From Ignavibacteriales bacterium (GTDB lineage: Bacteria > Bacteroidota > Ignavibacteria > UBA10030 > SZUA-254): a DNA stretch of 42,234 nt. This document shows, piece by piece, positions 32,993-42,183 of the stretch. Below the pieces are notes generated by a model that was not told the DNA's origin, did no database searches, and was given only the letters and a program-made list of their open reading frames with translations. The position numbers were made by a program, and so were the translations under genes. How positions within the stretch are numbered: position 1 is the stretch's first letter; each line of letters begins with the position of its first letter. Location: positions 1 to 42,234 of the forward strand of contig JACRFD010000013.1 of assembly GCA_016218025.1 (NCBI GenBank), read 5' to 3'.

Positions 32993-33727
32993 ATGGGAAA
33001 GATATATTTTATTTCGGATGTTCATTTGGGACTTGGTACAGTTCAGGAAGAACGCACCAAAGAAAATCGGCTGCTCTCTTTTTTAGATAACCTAAGGGGA
33101 AATGCGGAAGCTTTATACATCGTTGGGGATCTTTTTGATGCATGGATTGAGTACCGGAGCGTTATACCAAAAGGATTCCACCGCACTCTCGCCAAACTGG
33201 ATGAATTAGTCGAGAGCGGAATAATAATTCATTTTTTAACCGGGAATCACGATTGCTGGGTGCGAGATTATTTCACAAACAGCATCAGAATACAAGTTCA
33301 TATCGATCCTTTTGACATTGAGCATCAAGGTAAAAAGATATTCTTGCATCATGGCGACGGATTGGCAAAAAATGATTTGGGATATTTGATTCTGAAAAAA
33401 ATTATCCGCAACCCTTTATCGGTTTGGTTCTTCTCGTGGCTGCACCCCGATATTGGATTGCGTCTGGCAAAATCCTCCTCAAAAAAAAGCCGCCAATATA
33501 CTTCCAACAAACATTACGGTGAAGGCGACGGCATGGCTGAATATGCTGCGAAAAAAATTGCAGAAGGTTTCAATTTTGTAATCATGGGTCATCGGCATAT
33601 AGCTTCTGTGCAAGAGATCGGGAATGGAACGTACATAAATTTGGGAGACTGGATATCAAATAATCGCTTTGCTGTAATGGAGAACGGAAATATAACACTA
33701 CAAACATGGGAATTCCCCAAAAAATGA
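32993..33727 (+). CDS. lpxH: UDP-2,3-diacylglucosamine pyrophosphatase, LpxH type
   Basis: Cleaves UDP-diacylglucosamine to lipid X in lipid A biosynthesis, at the inner membrane face. Metal motifs: ISDVHLG (D9, H11), VGDLFDAW, TGNHD, LHHGDG and MGHRHI, in the spacing of LpxH. It implies an outer membrane with lipid A, in line with T9SS. It is two bases after the DsbD-alpha-like gene, and its TGA overlaps the ATG of the PBP gene (ATGA), so the three form an operon. Confidence 0.85.
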   Translation: MGKIYFISDVHLGLGTVQEERTKENRLLSFLDNLRGNAEALYIVGDLFDAWIEYRSVIPKGFHRTLAKLDELVESGIIIHFLTGNHDCWVRDYFTNSIRIQVHIDPFDIEHQGKKIFLHHGDGLAKNDLGYLILKKIIRNPLSVWFFSWLHPDIGLRLAKSSSKKSRQYTSNKHYGEGDGMAEYAAKKIAEGFNFVIMGHRHIASVQEIGNGTYINLGDWISNNRFAVMENGNITLQTWEFPKK

Positions 33728-35949
33728 AAAGATTAAAAACATTTCTTAAAAAAGATAAACGCACTGTAATCATTGGCTTGATTGCTGCGGTCATATTGTC
33801 TGTTTTATATGGAATTTATCTTTTCTCCGGATTACCATCACTCGAACAACTTGAAAATCCCAAACCTGAATTTGCCACAAAAGTCTATTCCATCGATGGT
33901 GAAATAATTGATCAATACTATATTAAGAATAGAACCTCCGTAACTCTCGATCAGCTTCCACCCCATTTAGTTGATGCATTGATTGCAACTGAAGATAAAA
34001 ACTTTTACGGACATTGGGGAGTTGATCTGCCAAGATTTATGCGTGCGATGGTCAAGAATATTTTCACTCTAAGATTGCGAGAGGGAGCAAGCACGATTAC
34101 ACAACAACTTGCAAGGAATTTATATGAACTGAAAGGATTCAATGAGAATGTTTTCAGTAAGATGACAAGAAAAATAAGGGAATTCATAACGGCAGTTCAA
34201 ATCGAACGGAATTACACTAAAAAAGAAATTCTTGAGATGTATCTGAGCATTACATTTTTCGGACGCAGCGCTTATGGAATATCATCGGCTGCGCAGATAT
34301 ATTTCGGCAAAACACCGAAAGAACTTACAACTTCCGAAAGTGCATTGCTGATTGCCTTATTAAAAGGTCCGGGTGCGTATGATCCATTCAGACATTTTGA
34401 AAAAGCGATCAACCGGAGAAATACTGTTTTGAGCCAGATGGTAAAATACGATTATTTAACAGAGCAGGAGGCTGAATCTGCTAAGAATGAGAAACTTGAA
34501 TTTATTCCTTTGGATGAACAATTGCAGGCAGGAATCGCACCTCATTTCGTAGAAATGGTGAGGCAACAGTTAATTCAGAGAGCAGAGAAATATGGATTCG
34601 ATATTTATCGCGATGGTTTATCGGTCTACACAACACTCGATAGCCGTATGCAGCGATATGCAAATCGTGCCATCGAGGAACATTTAAATGAATATCAACC
34701 TGCATTTTCAAAAAGCTGGAACTGGAAAAATCACCGCGATGAATTAAAGCAAGTTGTCTCGCTCGCAATAAGAACATCCGACCAATACCGTGACGCACTC
34801 AGCGATAAACAACGCGACAGCATGGCCAAAGCATTCAAGAAAAATCAACATTATATCGATTCGGTAAAAGAGATTGCGTCCCGCATTGAAGTAGGTTTTA
34901 CAGCTATCGACCACACGAATGGAAATATCCTCGCAATGGTCGGCGGTTCAGAATTTAAAATGTTCAAATATGGATTGAATCATGTTACACAAATAAAAAG
35001 GCAGCCGGGTTCAGCATTTAAACCACTTGTTTACACCGTTGCTATCGATAACGGTTATCCCCCCTGTTATGAAATACTAAATCAACCTGTCACATTAATG
35101 ATGGCAGACGGATCAAGATGGGCACCTGAAAATTTCGATCATACATTCGGAGGAAAATTCACGCTGCGTGAAGCGATTAAACAATCTATCAATTTAGTTG
35201 CAATACGTGCAATCATGGAGATAGCACCCGTATCTACCGTAATTCAGTATGCACATAGAATGGGAATCAAATCCGATCTACCGCCATATGAATCGCTTGC
35301 AATCGGAACAGGTGAAGTTCAGCCGCTTGAATTGATTTCCGCATTCGGCGTTTATGCGAATAAAGGTGTTCATGTTGAACCGATTGCAATCTTGCGGATC
35401 GAAGATAAAAATGGAAACGTAATAGAAGAAAATCAACCGGCAAAACGCGAAGTATTAAGTGAAGAGACCGCTTATCTAATGACGAACATGATGGAAGGAA
35501 GTGTGAACGGCGGATCGGCTGCCCGCGTGAGAAATTATTTTGTAAGACCTGCTGCAGGCAAAACCGGCACGACACAAGAATATGCCGATGCATGGTTCGT
35601 AGGATTCACACCTCAAATCACTGCAGGTGTATGGGTCGGGTTTGATAATAAATCTGTTCATTTCACAACAAGTGATGGGCAAGGCGGCAGGGCTGCTGCA
35701 CCAATTTGGGGTAGATTTATGAAATATGTTTACGAAGATCCAAAGATAAATTTACCGATTGCATATTTCATACAGCCCGAAGGAGTTGTATCTGATACGA
35801 TTTGTGTGGAAACAAAAAAGATTGCAACTGAATTTTGTCCTGAAAAAGAAGTCGAAATTTTCAATAAAAAATTTATTCCCGGCAAATGCACAAAACATGC
35901 CGTGAAAAACTGGAAGGAATTAGAAGAAAAAAATCCTACTAATTTTTAA
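33724..35949 (+). CDS. Penicillin-binding protein 1A, bifunctional (741 aa)
   Basis: A membrane anchor (about 15-35) is followed by a GT51 transglycosylase with IATEDKNFYGHWGVD and EGASTITQQLARNLY, then a transpeptidase with SxxK (GSAFKPLVYT, about 428), SIN (about 486) and KTGTT (about 612). Both activities should be intact. I choose the ATG at 33724, giving an ATGA overlap with lpxH; an ATG at 33706 is also in frame. The end holds Cys-rich VVSDTICVETKK..ATEFCPEK, common in this type. It polymerises and cross-links peptidoglycan. Confidence 0.92.
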   Translation: MKRLKTFLKKDKRTVIIGLIAAVILSVLYGIYLFSGLPSLEQLENPKPEFATKVYSIDGEIIDQYYIKNRTSVTLDQLPPHLVDALIATEDKNFYGHWGVDLPRFMRAMVKNIFTLRLREGASTITQQLARNLYELKGFNENVFSKMTRKIREFITAVQIERNYTKKEILEMYLSITFFGRSAYGISSAAQIYFGKTPKELTTSESALLIALLKGPGAYDPFRHFEKAINRRNTVLSQMVKYDYLTEQEAESAKNEKLEFIPLDEQLQAGIAPHFVEMVRQQLIQRAEKYGFDIYRDGLSVYTTLDSRMQRYANRAIEEHLNEYQPAFSKSWNWKNHRDELKQVVSLAIRTSDQYRDALSDKQRDSMAKAFKKNQHYIDSVKEIASRIEVGFTAIDHTNGNILAMVGGSEFKMFKYGLNHVTQIKRQPGSAFKPLVYTVAIDNGYPPCYEILNQPVTLMMADGSRWAPENFDHTFGGKFTLREAIKQSINLVAIRAIMEIAPVSTVIQYAHRMGIKSDLPPYESLAIGTGEVQPLELISAFGVYANKGVHVEPIAILRIEDKNGNVIEENQPAKREVLSEETAYLMTNMMEGSVNGGSAARVRNYFVRPAAGKTGTTQEYADAWFVGFTPQITAGVWVGFDNKSVHFTTSDGQGGRAAAPIWGRFMKYVYEDPKINLPIAYFIQPEGVVSDTICVETKKIATEFCPEKEVEIFNKKFIPGKCTKHAVKNWKELEEKNPTNF

Positions 35950-35960
35950 TAATGGAGTGC

Positions 35961-36122
35961 TTATTTTTCATCATCAATAGAATAAATATCCATTTCATCT
36001 TCCAAAGTATCAGAGGATGAATTATTTTTTTTATTTTTGAGATAGACCATTACAGGAATGGCAAGGAGTGCTGCTATTCCAGCCCATTTCAATAATTTCA
36101 ACAAACTTTTATCTTCATTCAT
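35961..36122 (-). CDS. Small single-TM protein (53 aa)
   Basis: A short minus-strand frame from the ATG at 36120-36122 to the TAA at 35961-35963. It has GGAAG eight bases upstream of the start. The protein has a charged start (MNEDKSLLKLLKW), a membrane helix (AGIAALLAIPVMVYL), a Lys/Asn stop-transfer patch and an acidic tail (DTLEDEMDIYSIDDEK). This is the classic look of a small inner-membrane protein; function unknown. It lies in the convergent gap after the PBP gene. Confidence 0.7.
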   Translation of the reverse strand: MNEDKSLLKLLKWAGIAALLAIPVMVYLKNKKNNSSSDTLEDEMDIYSIDDEK

Positions 36123-36220
36123 ATAATTCTTCCAAGTGTTTATTATAAATTTATAATAAACCTGAGTGATTCCCTGTGCTAGGAATCACGAAAATCTGAA
36201 CAAAAAAAATATTTGGGATA

Positions 36221-36592
36221 TTACAGAGGTAATAGTTCGCGGATGCGAACGATTAGATATTCTAATTCGAAAGGTTTTGTTATATAATCGGAGGCGCCTT
36301 CGGCTTTAGCAGTCATTGCTGCGTGAAGGTTATTGAAAGCGGTGAGATAAATGAATGGAATATTTTTGGAAGAGTAATTTTTTTGCACTGCGTGGAAAAA
36401 ATCGAATCCATCGATGCCGGGAAGTTTGATATCGGCGATAATAAGATCGGGAGTTGTCTTTTTCAGAAGATCAAGCGCTTCTTCGGCGGTTTTAGTTTCA
36501 ATAACCGCATATCCTTGGTCTCGGAGTAAGGTACCGAGCGTAAGAAGCAATTCATCCTCATCTTCGAGAAATAATATGTTTTTTTTCTTCAC
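36221..36592 (-). CDS. Stand-alone response regulator receiver domain (123 aa)
   Basis: A CheY-like REC domain and nothing else: FLEDED (acidic pocket), LIIADIKLPGIDGF (phospho-acceptor Asp about 53), IYLTAF (Thr switch) and TKPFELEYL (conserved Lys). The frame runs to a TTG at 36646 that overlaps promoter elements, so I choose the GTG at 36590-36592, which gives standard REC length. No kinase is adjacent. An orphan single-domain regulator may act by protein-protein contact. Confidence 0.85.
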   Translation of the reverse strand: MKKKNILFLEDEDELLLTLGTLLRDQGYAVIETKTAEEALDLLKKTTPDLIIADIKLPGIDGFDFFHAVQKNYSSKNIPFIYLTAFNNLHAAMTAKAEGASDYITKPFELEYLIVRIRELLPL

Positions 36593-36627
36593 TTCAGAAT
36601 TGTATTTATTGGAGACGACACATGAAT

Positions 36628-36656
36628 AATATAATTTTTCTGTCAACTAAAGTCAA
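36628..36656 (-). promoter_or_regulatory. Promoter of the response regulator
   Basis: On the minus strand TTGACT (36651-36656), 17 bases, TATATT (36628-36633), a near-consensus sigma-70 pair about 35 bases upstream of the GTG. Its position inside the longest possible reading frame supports the shorter start. Confidence 0.65.
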
Positions 36657-36751
36657 TTTTGGAGTTTATATCGCCTTGAATGAATAAAATACCTTATTAT
36701 TTATCAACTCGTTTCATCACACAATTAGAGAATGGTGGGACATAAAATAAA

Positions 36752-36780
36752 ACCCCCGTGAACATTTTATTCACGAGGGT
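36752..36780 (-). terminator. Rho-independent terminator of the BNR-repeat gene
   Basis: ACCCCCGTGAA and TTCACGAGGGT form an 11-bp stem with one mismatch and a seven-base loop. On the minus strand it is followed by TTTTATTTTA. It ends the gene whose stop is at 36837. Confidence 0.75.
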
Positions 36781-36836
36781 ATTTACCTATCTTTGATGTG
36801 GAAATTATTGAATAAACATGGAATTAAAAATAGAAT

Positions 36837-39725
36837 TTACCGGACAAGTACCATTTTTTTCAAATCAGTAAATGTACTGCCTGTCATGCGATAAAAGTAA
36901 ACTCCACTTGAAAGAGAAGCAGCGTTGAACTGCACCGATTTATATCCGGCTGTTTGATATTCGTCGATTAATGTTGCAACCTCCTCGCCGAGTACATTAT
37001 ATACTTTAAGAGTAACATGATCATCTGCTGATAACTGATATTTAATAACAGTTAGTGGATTAAAAGGATTGGGATAATTTTCATTCATCATTGTTATCTC
37101 GGGAATTGATTTTTCATCATCATTTATCTTCCAAATGTTTGTTGAATTAACACTCACCTTGTTCGAAGTCACACCAGAACCGGTTATATAATAATAATAT
37201 CTCGTCACTGGTGTTTCTCCCGGCCGCAGAACAGTTACTGAATTATCAACATAAGAAAGAGATGTATAGTTTGCTGCAACTAAAAATGGGGTGGAACCAC
37301 AATCTCCCGCACTATAAGAGCAAATATATCGGTAAATATTGTATGGACCTGTCACTCCAGCTATTGGTGTCCAGATCAATTTTACTTTACAATAACTTAC
37401 TTTGGGTGAACAGAATCCGCCATCGCTTGTAGATGGAGTCCATGTCAACGAGATTGCTGGTGGTTGTGGCATAGTAGTAAATTGATTAACTGAGGTATAA
37501 CTTGCTTCACCAAGAAAATTAGCCGTTGCAACTTTCCAATAGTATGTCGTGCTATAATAAAATGTTTGTTGAAAAGAAGTTTGTGTAATATTTGGGTTAT
37601 TAATAATTGGACTTGAAAAGTCGCTATTATCATCAACTATTAGATGATACGATGTTGCGCCTGTCCGTGATTGCCAACTCAAAACAAGATTTACTGGATT
37701 CAAGTTAGTTGCTTGATTTGCAGGGCTAGATAGAACAGTTGGATCGGGTTTTATAACTTTATATACACCAGTTTCCGTTGCTGCATAAAGTACCGGATTA
37801 GTACCCGCAACACTGGTTATGTCATTGATCGGTGTTGGTAACGAAGATTGGACTTGTGTTAAAGTATAACCCCCATTTGAAGAAGAATAGATTTTTGTTC
37901 GATCAGTAGATAAGACTAAAACATAATCTGATGAATTAGGATATCCAGGATTCATTATTATTTTCTTGAAATCTCCTTGAATATTTCTATTATAGGAGCC
38001 ACCTGTATTGGTCGACCGGTACAATCCACCAGATCCAACGGCATAAATCACGTTAGTATAAGCCTGATTCCACGTTAAAGAATTTGCAGCGGTTCCAACC
38101 GATGATGCGTCCGGCCATGTTTGTCCGTCATCGATGCTACGCATTATTCTTCCATCACTTAATGCGGCAATTAATGTTTGCCCGACTACAGGAGCAAAAT
38201 CGTTTATGTATAGATCATCCCCACCAACCGTGAAGCTAACAGAAGACCAATTCACACCATTATTATTGCTCTTAAAAAGATTTTTCCAAATGCTACCATC
38301 AACATCTGCTCCGCCGTATAGATATAAGTCTGAAGTATTCAACTTTCGCACCGTGCCGTTAAATTTCCCGTTTGTTATTGACGGAACGGTTCCGGCATAA
38401 AAATTTTCACCCATATCGGTGGTTGAATAAATTTTGGGCAATCCGTCAAGTGAACCTGCAATATGGGCGCCATTTGCCATTTGTGGATCGCGGTATATCT
38501 GATTGCTGCTGAAATTTGCACCAGCGTTTCCAAGATATTTATTTGCCCACGAATAAGAATCAAACATTCCAACATAACTGTTATCATTGCTTACCGTTAA
38601 AATACTTGAAGCTGGAAAACCACTAGCTACTGAATGAGTCCTCATTCTACTCACTTTTACCCAATTGCCGCCATTGTCTGTTGATTTATATATTCCTAAG
38701 GTTGAACCTGCATAAACGATGTTTGTTGTTTGCTCTATTGTTATTGAACGGATCTCTTCAAGCGATTCTAATCCCTGTAAAGTATGCATCCAAGCTGTTC
38801 CTCCATCGGTCGATCGATATATTCCATTTTCTGTACCGAGGAATATGTAATTATTATTGTTATTTATTCTGATAACGTGAATATTCGACGCATCCGAGAA
38901 ATCCAGAGCTGTAAAATTATCACCCGCATCTGTTGATTTATAAACTGTTGCTCCATCAGTTATATATACATGTGGAGTGCTTGACGGTTGATGGTTTACA
39001 GCAATCGACCTAAGATTTAATCCCCCCATTTTGTATGGGATCCAATCCGTTCCTGCATTTGGCGAAAACCAGACACCTCTTGTAGATGCTTCAATTTCAA
39101 ATGCTTCGGTTATTTCTCCTCCTGCCGGAGGTAAACCATTCGGATCTGAACCGCAAACCCATAACCAAGCATTACGACTTGGATTATTTACATCATTAAC
39201 CGGATATGGCGCTAAATCATAAATATCTGTCGACCATGTGAAATTATTACAAGGACTCCAAGTTGCACCTGATTGGTCACTTCTCCAGACAGATCGAGTT
39301 GAAGCATCAAACTTCCTACCAAGAAACATGTTGCTTATGTTCACAGGCGATGCAGAAAGTCGAAAGGGGGTGAGATTGGTAGTTAGAGCACCAGTAAAAT
39401 CTAACCAATTTGTACCACCATCAATTGAGTACTTAAAGAAATTCAATCCGCTTGCCATAACAATGTTTGAATTATCCGATTTACAAAGAGTTACAATTGA
39501 ACCTGAAACGGTTGCCCGCCAACTAGTTCCACCGTTTGTAGATTTTAAAAGATAATTGTTATCAACCGCATAAATTATATTGTTATTCCCCGTGGTTACA
39601 TCAAAAACATTTGTTGCTAATTGAGGTCCGTTTGTTGAAACCCATGTTTGAGCAATCACTGTTGTTGAAGTTATTAATAAACAAGCAGCAATCACCAATA
39701 GTAATTTTTTGTTGATTCTAAACAT
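36837..39725 (-). CDS. BNR/VPS10-like beta-propeller T9SS protein (962 aa)
   Basis: Signal peptide 1-25. Most of the protein is made of repeats with the sialidase Asp-box pattern (KSTNGGTSWR, RSTDGGTAW, KSTDNGGNW, RSIDDGQTW, SSSNGGYT), expected to form beta-propellers. At about 690-790 an Fn3-like module (ATSYHLIVDDNSDFSSP, YYWKVATANF) follows, then another Fn3-like segment with Cys. The T9SS domain ends it (NENYPNPFNPLTVI to LKKMVLVR). AAAGGAG precedes the ATG. No catalytic residues of a sialidase can be identified, so binding rather than hydrolysis is possible. Confidence 0.85.
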   Translation of the reverse strand: MFRINKKLLLVIAACLLITSTTVIAQTWVSTNGPQLATNVFDVTTGNNNIIYAVDNNYLLKSTNGGTSWRATVSGSIVTLCKSDNSNIVMASGLNFFKYSIDGGTNWLDFTGALTTNLTPFRLSASPVNISNMFLGRKFDASTRSVWRSDQSGATWSPCNNFTWSTDIYDLAPYPVNDVNNPSRNAWLWVCGSDPNGLPPAGGEITEAFEIEASTRGVWFSPNAGTDWIPYKMGGLNLRSIAVNHQPSSTPHVYITDGATVYKSTDAGDNFTALDFSDASNIHVIRINNNNNYIFLGTENGIYRSTDGGTAWMHTLQGLESLEEIRSITIEQTTNIVYAGSTLGIYKSTDNGGNWVKVSRMRTHSVASGFPASSILTVSNDNSYVGMFDSYSWANKYLGNAGANFSSNQIYRDPQMANGAHIAGSLDGLPKIYSTTDMGENFYAGTVPSITNGKFNGTVRKLNTSDLYLYGGADVDGSIWKNLFKSNNNGVNWSSVSFTVGGDDLYINDFAPVVGQTLIAALSDGRIMRSIDDGQTWPDASSVGTAANSLTWNQAYTNVIYAVGSGGLYRSTNTGGSYNRNIQGDFKKIIMNPGYPNSSDYVLVLSTDRTKIYSSSNGGYTLTQVQSSLPTPINDITSVAGTNPVLYAATETGVYKVIKPDPTVLSSPANQATNLNPVNLVLSWQSRTGATSYHLIVDDNSDFSSPIINNPNITQTSFQQTFYYSTTYYWKVATANFLGEASYTSVNQFTTMPQPPAISLTWTPSTSDGGFCSPKVSYCKVKLIWTPIAGVTGPYNIYRYICSYSAGDCGSTPFLVAANYTSLSYVDNSVTVLRPGETPVTRYYYYITGSGVTSNKVSVNSTNIWKINDDEKSIPEITMMNENYPNPFNPLTVIKYQLSADDHVTLKVYNVLGEEVATLIDEYQTAGYKSVQFNAASLSSGVYFYRMTGSTFTDLKKMVLVR

Positions 39726-39849
39726 ATACTGTTTCTCCTTTTATTGATCCCGATATTTATTCGGGACTAAGGTTTTTCAAATCATTGGATTAATTGCTAC
39801 ATTTAAGCAGATGCAGGTTGGATTGGCAAATCCTTTTGCATCGGCAGAA
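39726..39849. other. Leader/intergenic DNA with a TCCCGA palindrome
   Basis: TCCCGA (39749-39754) and TCGGGA (39762-39767) form a short stem 24 bp upstream of the BNR gene, probably in its mRNA leader. No reading frame and no clear promoter were found. Confidence 0.4.
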
Positions 39850-39985
39850 GAAGGTAACCTTCAGCTTGTGATATTGCAGGTTGAAGGTTACCTTCAACCT
39901 TGGGGCGGCTGTAGCATGTGGCTCTGTCATGACCCCTGTTTTGTTCAAGCACTTCAGGTTCAATGACGAATCACCACGCCGCCCC
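39850..39985. repeat. Strongly structured intergenic element
   Basis: Two elements lie side by side: a hairpin pairing GAAGGTAACCTTCAGC (39850-39865) with GGTTGAAGGTTACCTTC (39879-39895), each arm itself nearly palindromic, and an 84-bp unit bounded by GGGGCGGC (39902-39909) and GCCGCCCC (39978-39985). It does not fit a tRNA, because no T-arm lies before the 3' strand. It may be a MITE remnant, REP-like repeat or structured RNA; T-rich sequence after it would also allow termination of plus-strand transcription. Confidence 0.45.
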
Positions 39986-40050
39986 GCTTTTATTTGAAAA
40001 ATCTTTTACATTTGCCCGATATTCCTTGTAATGTTATTTTTTTTATTTTC

Positions 40051-40240
40051 TATAAACATTTTGCTCCTGCGGAGCAAATCTTTAATCCACAATCTGAGCA
40101 ACCCGCCGAAGTGAAGCATAAGCGACATAAGCGGAACCTTTTCAATTATTCAATTGTCAACATCACACGCCGCTCCTAACGGAGCTTTATTTTTTGTTGT
40201 TCGCATTCTATGAACATTTCGCACTACGGTGCTAATATTT
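40051..40240. repeat. Three REP-like palindromes
   Basis: TTGCTCCTGCGGAGCAA (40061-40077), GCTCCTAACGGAGC (40172-40185) and GCACTACGGTGC (40221-40232) are variants of one motif. Two of them are preceded by TCTATRAACATTT. The arms change together (GCTCC/GGAGC to GCAC/GTGC), as in a selected hairpin. Confidence 0.55.
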
Positions 40241-40306
40241 CAATCTCACAATTATTCAATTTCTCAATCTTCCCAACGCTCCATCACTCCATTAATCCAT
40301 GTTTTT

Positions 40307-40369
40307 CTATTTCATCAAAATTGCCTTCTTTTTTTCAATATGTATCATGAATCGTTTATCTTGCCTGTC
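40307..40369 (-). pseudogene. C-terminal remnant of another T9SS cargo
   Basis: Minus-strand codons read DKRFMIHIEKKKAILMK and a TAG at 40307-40309, the last residues of a T9SS sorting domain. They resemble the end of the gene at 40437 (TETKKAILIK). Upstream codons no longer fit the family. It is probably left from a duplicated or deleted cargo gene next to this one. Confidence 0.55.
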
Positions 40370-40387
40370 CGCTCTTGTGGAGATCGG

Positions 40388-40432
40388 TGTAGTATGATTT
40401 GCGCATACGCTGGTCGGTGACCAGCTACTACA
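40388..40432. repeat. Long hairpin downstream of the sialidase-like gene
   Basis: TGTAGTA (40388-40394) and TACTACA (40426-40432) enclose GCTGGTC-GGT-GACCAGC (40409-40425). The stem is interrupted by a 14-base bulge. No T-run follows on the minus strand, so it is rather REP-like than a terminator; it begins five bases after the stop of the gene at 40437. Confidence 0.55.
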
Positions 40433-40436
40433 TTCT

Positions 40437-41954
40437 TTATTTTATTAGAATTGCCTTCTTGGTTTCTGTATATATCTTGTATCGTGAATCTTGACTAATC
40501 AAACTGTAAAAATATACTCCGCTAGCAAGTGAACTGGCATCCCAGGTGACCGTGTATTTCCCCGGTTGCTTGATCTCATTAACCAATGTTGCTACTTCTC
40601 TTCCAAATACATCATATACTTTCATTGAAACGAATGACGAATGACTAATATCGAATGACAATTTTGTGCTTGGGTTAAACGGATTCGGATAATTCTGGCT
40701 CAATGAAAATCCTTCAGGTATTTCGTTATTATCTTCCTTTATACCTGTTGTTAGAAATATTCCGCGGCGGTAGAAAACACAGAATGAATTACCTACTGTG
40801 TTATTATATACAACATGGATAGCATTTGAAGATAATGCAATATCGTTCATACCTGTAACATACGAGCCTTGTGTTACATCAATTGGCAAACACCAAGTTG
40901 AGTCTGGATCTTTACGTACACGAACAAATAATCTCTTGATATCTAATTGATCTATTTCATCCTTCCATGAAATAGCAGCCATATTTTTAGCATCCAATGC
41001 AATTGATGGCACTGAACCTCGGGGTTGTTCGGTAAGAATTTCTTGACTGAGCCATTGTTCTCCATTAGTGCGGCTTTCACGTTCTATGATAGTGCAACCA
41101 ACCATTCCTGCACATGCTAGTCCATCACGCCATGCTACCATAATTTGTGCAGAATCAGCATTAGCATTGTTAGATGCCATCGCATGTTCGTAAGACCACT
41201 TACCATCAACAGTAGAGAGTGTTTCTTTATCAAACCATGTGTTACCGAGATCGAAGCTTCTCATGTAAAGTTTTTCCTGTGCGCCATTTGTGAATACATC
41301 CCGCACTAAATGAAGCGTACCCGGCGTTAACGCTATGCGTGTCCAGCCGTCAAGTGTGTCGGGACGCTTCTCCCATGTTTCTCCGGCATCTGTGGAAACA
41401 ATCATCATCTCTCTTTTTACATAACCATTAACCATTGGGGCATAGACAATAACCAATGTATCCCCATTCATATTGGCAGAGTTTAATCCTGCAACTGAAT
41501 CTTTTCCTACAATTATTGGGCTTGACCAAGAAATACCTCCATCTGAACTTTTATGTATTCTTATTTCTCTTGGCTTCGACGCTACAGATGTTGGTTCTCC
41601 TGCCGAGATCATATATACTCTATTATCTTGAGATGTAATTAAATTACTGGAGAAGCGCTTTGCATAAGTAATTGTGTCTAGTATTAAATCTTTTACATTC
41701 CACGAACAGCCTCCATCGGTGGAAGATGCATAAGGTATTTTTAAACCACCCCACCATGTAACATGAATAGTATCATCCCCACTCAATGCAATCTTTGGCA
41801 TATAAGCGCTGTAGGAAGTATCTGTTAGTTGTATCGGCGGCTCCCATACTATACCGTCGGTGGTGTCTTGAGCTTTAATTAAGGTTGGCAGAGCAATCAC
41901 AAAAATTGTAATTGCAAATATTTTAATACCAATATGTATTTCGGCACTTCTCAT
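40437..41954 (-). CDS. Sialidase-like (BNR) T9SS-sorted protein (505 aa)
   Basis: Start at ATG 41952-41954 with AAGGA seven bases upstream; a longer TTG-type start at 41993 has no ribosome binding site. Signal peptide about 1-29. The core is a BNR/sialidase-like propeller: SSTDGGCSW, KSSDGGISW, VSTDAGETW and RSFDLGNTW are Asp-boxes. The T9SS domain (SLSQNYPNPFNPSTKL to KKAILIK) ends it. No conserved sialidase Arg triad can be assigned by eye. Promoter at 42051-42079. Confidence 0.82.
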   Translation of the reverse strand: MRSAEIHIGIKIFAITIFVIALPTLIKAQDTTDGIVWEPPIQLTDTSYSAYMPKIALSGDDTIHVTWWGGLKIPYASSTDGGCSWNVKDLILDTITYAKRFSSNLITSQDNRVYMISAGEPTSVASKPREIRIHKSSDGGISWSSPIIVGKDSVAGLNSANMNGDTLVIVYAPMVNGYVKREMMIVSTDAGETWEKRPDTLDGWTRIALTPGTLHLVRDVFTNGAQEKLYMRSFDLGNTWFDKETLSTVDGKWSYEHAMASNNANADSAQIMVAWRDGLACAGMVGCTIIERESRTNGEQWLSQEILTEQPRGSVPSIALDAKNMAAISWKDEIDQLDIKRLFVRVRKDPDSTWCLPIDVTQGSYVTGMNDIALSSNAIHVVYNNTVGNSFCVFYRRGIFLTTGIKEDNNEIPEGFSLSQNYPNPFNPSTKLSFDISHSSFVSMKVYDVFGREVATLVNEIKQPGKYTVTWDASSLASGVYFYSLISQDSRYKIYTETKKAILIK

Positions 41955-42050
41955 TGTATTCCTTCCAAATAAATTATGAAACACCAATATCATCCCGAGA
42001 GTAGAGTAGAGTAAATATTAATCCCGCCCCACCGTCTTTCGAGTATGGCT

Positions 42051-42079
42051 AATATAGTAAATTATTTACCAGTTGTCAA
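42051..42079 (-). promoter_or_regulatory. Promoter of the sialidase-like gene
   Basis: On the minus strand TTGACA (42074-42079), 17 bases, TATATT (42051-42056): near-perfect sigma-70 promoter about 95 bp upstream of the ATG. Confidence 0.75.
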
Positions 42080-42096
42080 GATAATATTAGCTTTAC

Positions 42097-42168
42097 GAGT
42101 TGCCCTATAAAAAAGGTAACCGAAGGATATTGAAAAAGAAGTCGTTGCCTCATAATTTATGTAACCCA
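42097..42168 (+). repeat. Two GTTGCC...GTAACC direct repeats upstream of the edge transposase
   Basis: GTTGCCCTATAAAAAAGGTA and GTTGCCTCATAATTTATGTA, each followed by ACC, stand about 47 bp apart, just before the transposase start. They could be transposase-binding sites at the end of the insertion sequence; the exact end cannot be fixed. Confidence 0.4.
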
Positions 42169-42183
42169 AGAAAAGGACCGATT

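Noticed and set aside
39902..39985. A possible tRNA: paired GC-rich ends about 84 bp apart with TTCAA inside
   Set aside because: No anticodon arm can be drawn, and the TTCAA lies too far from the 3' acceptor strand to form a T-arm.
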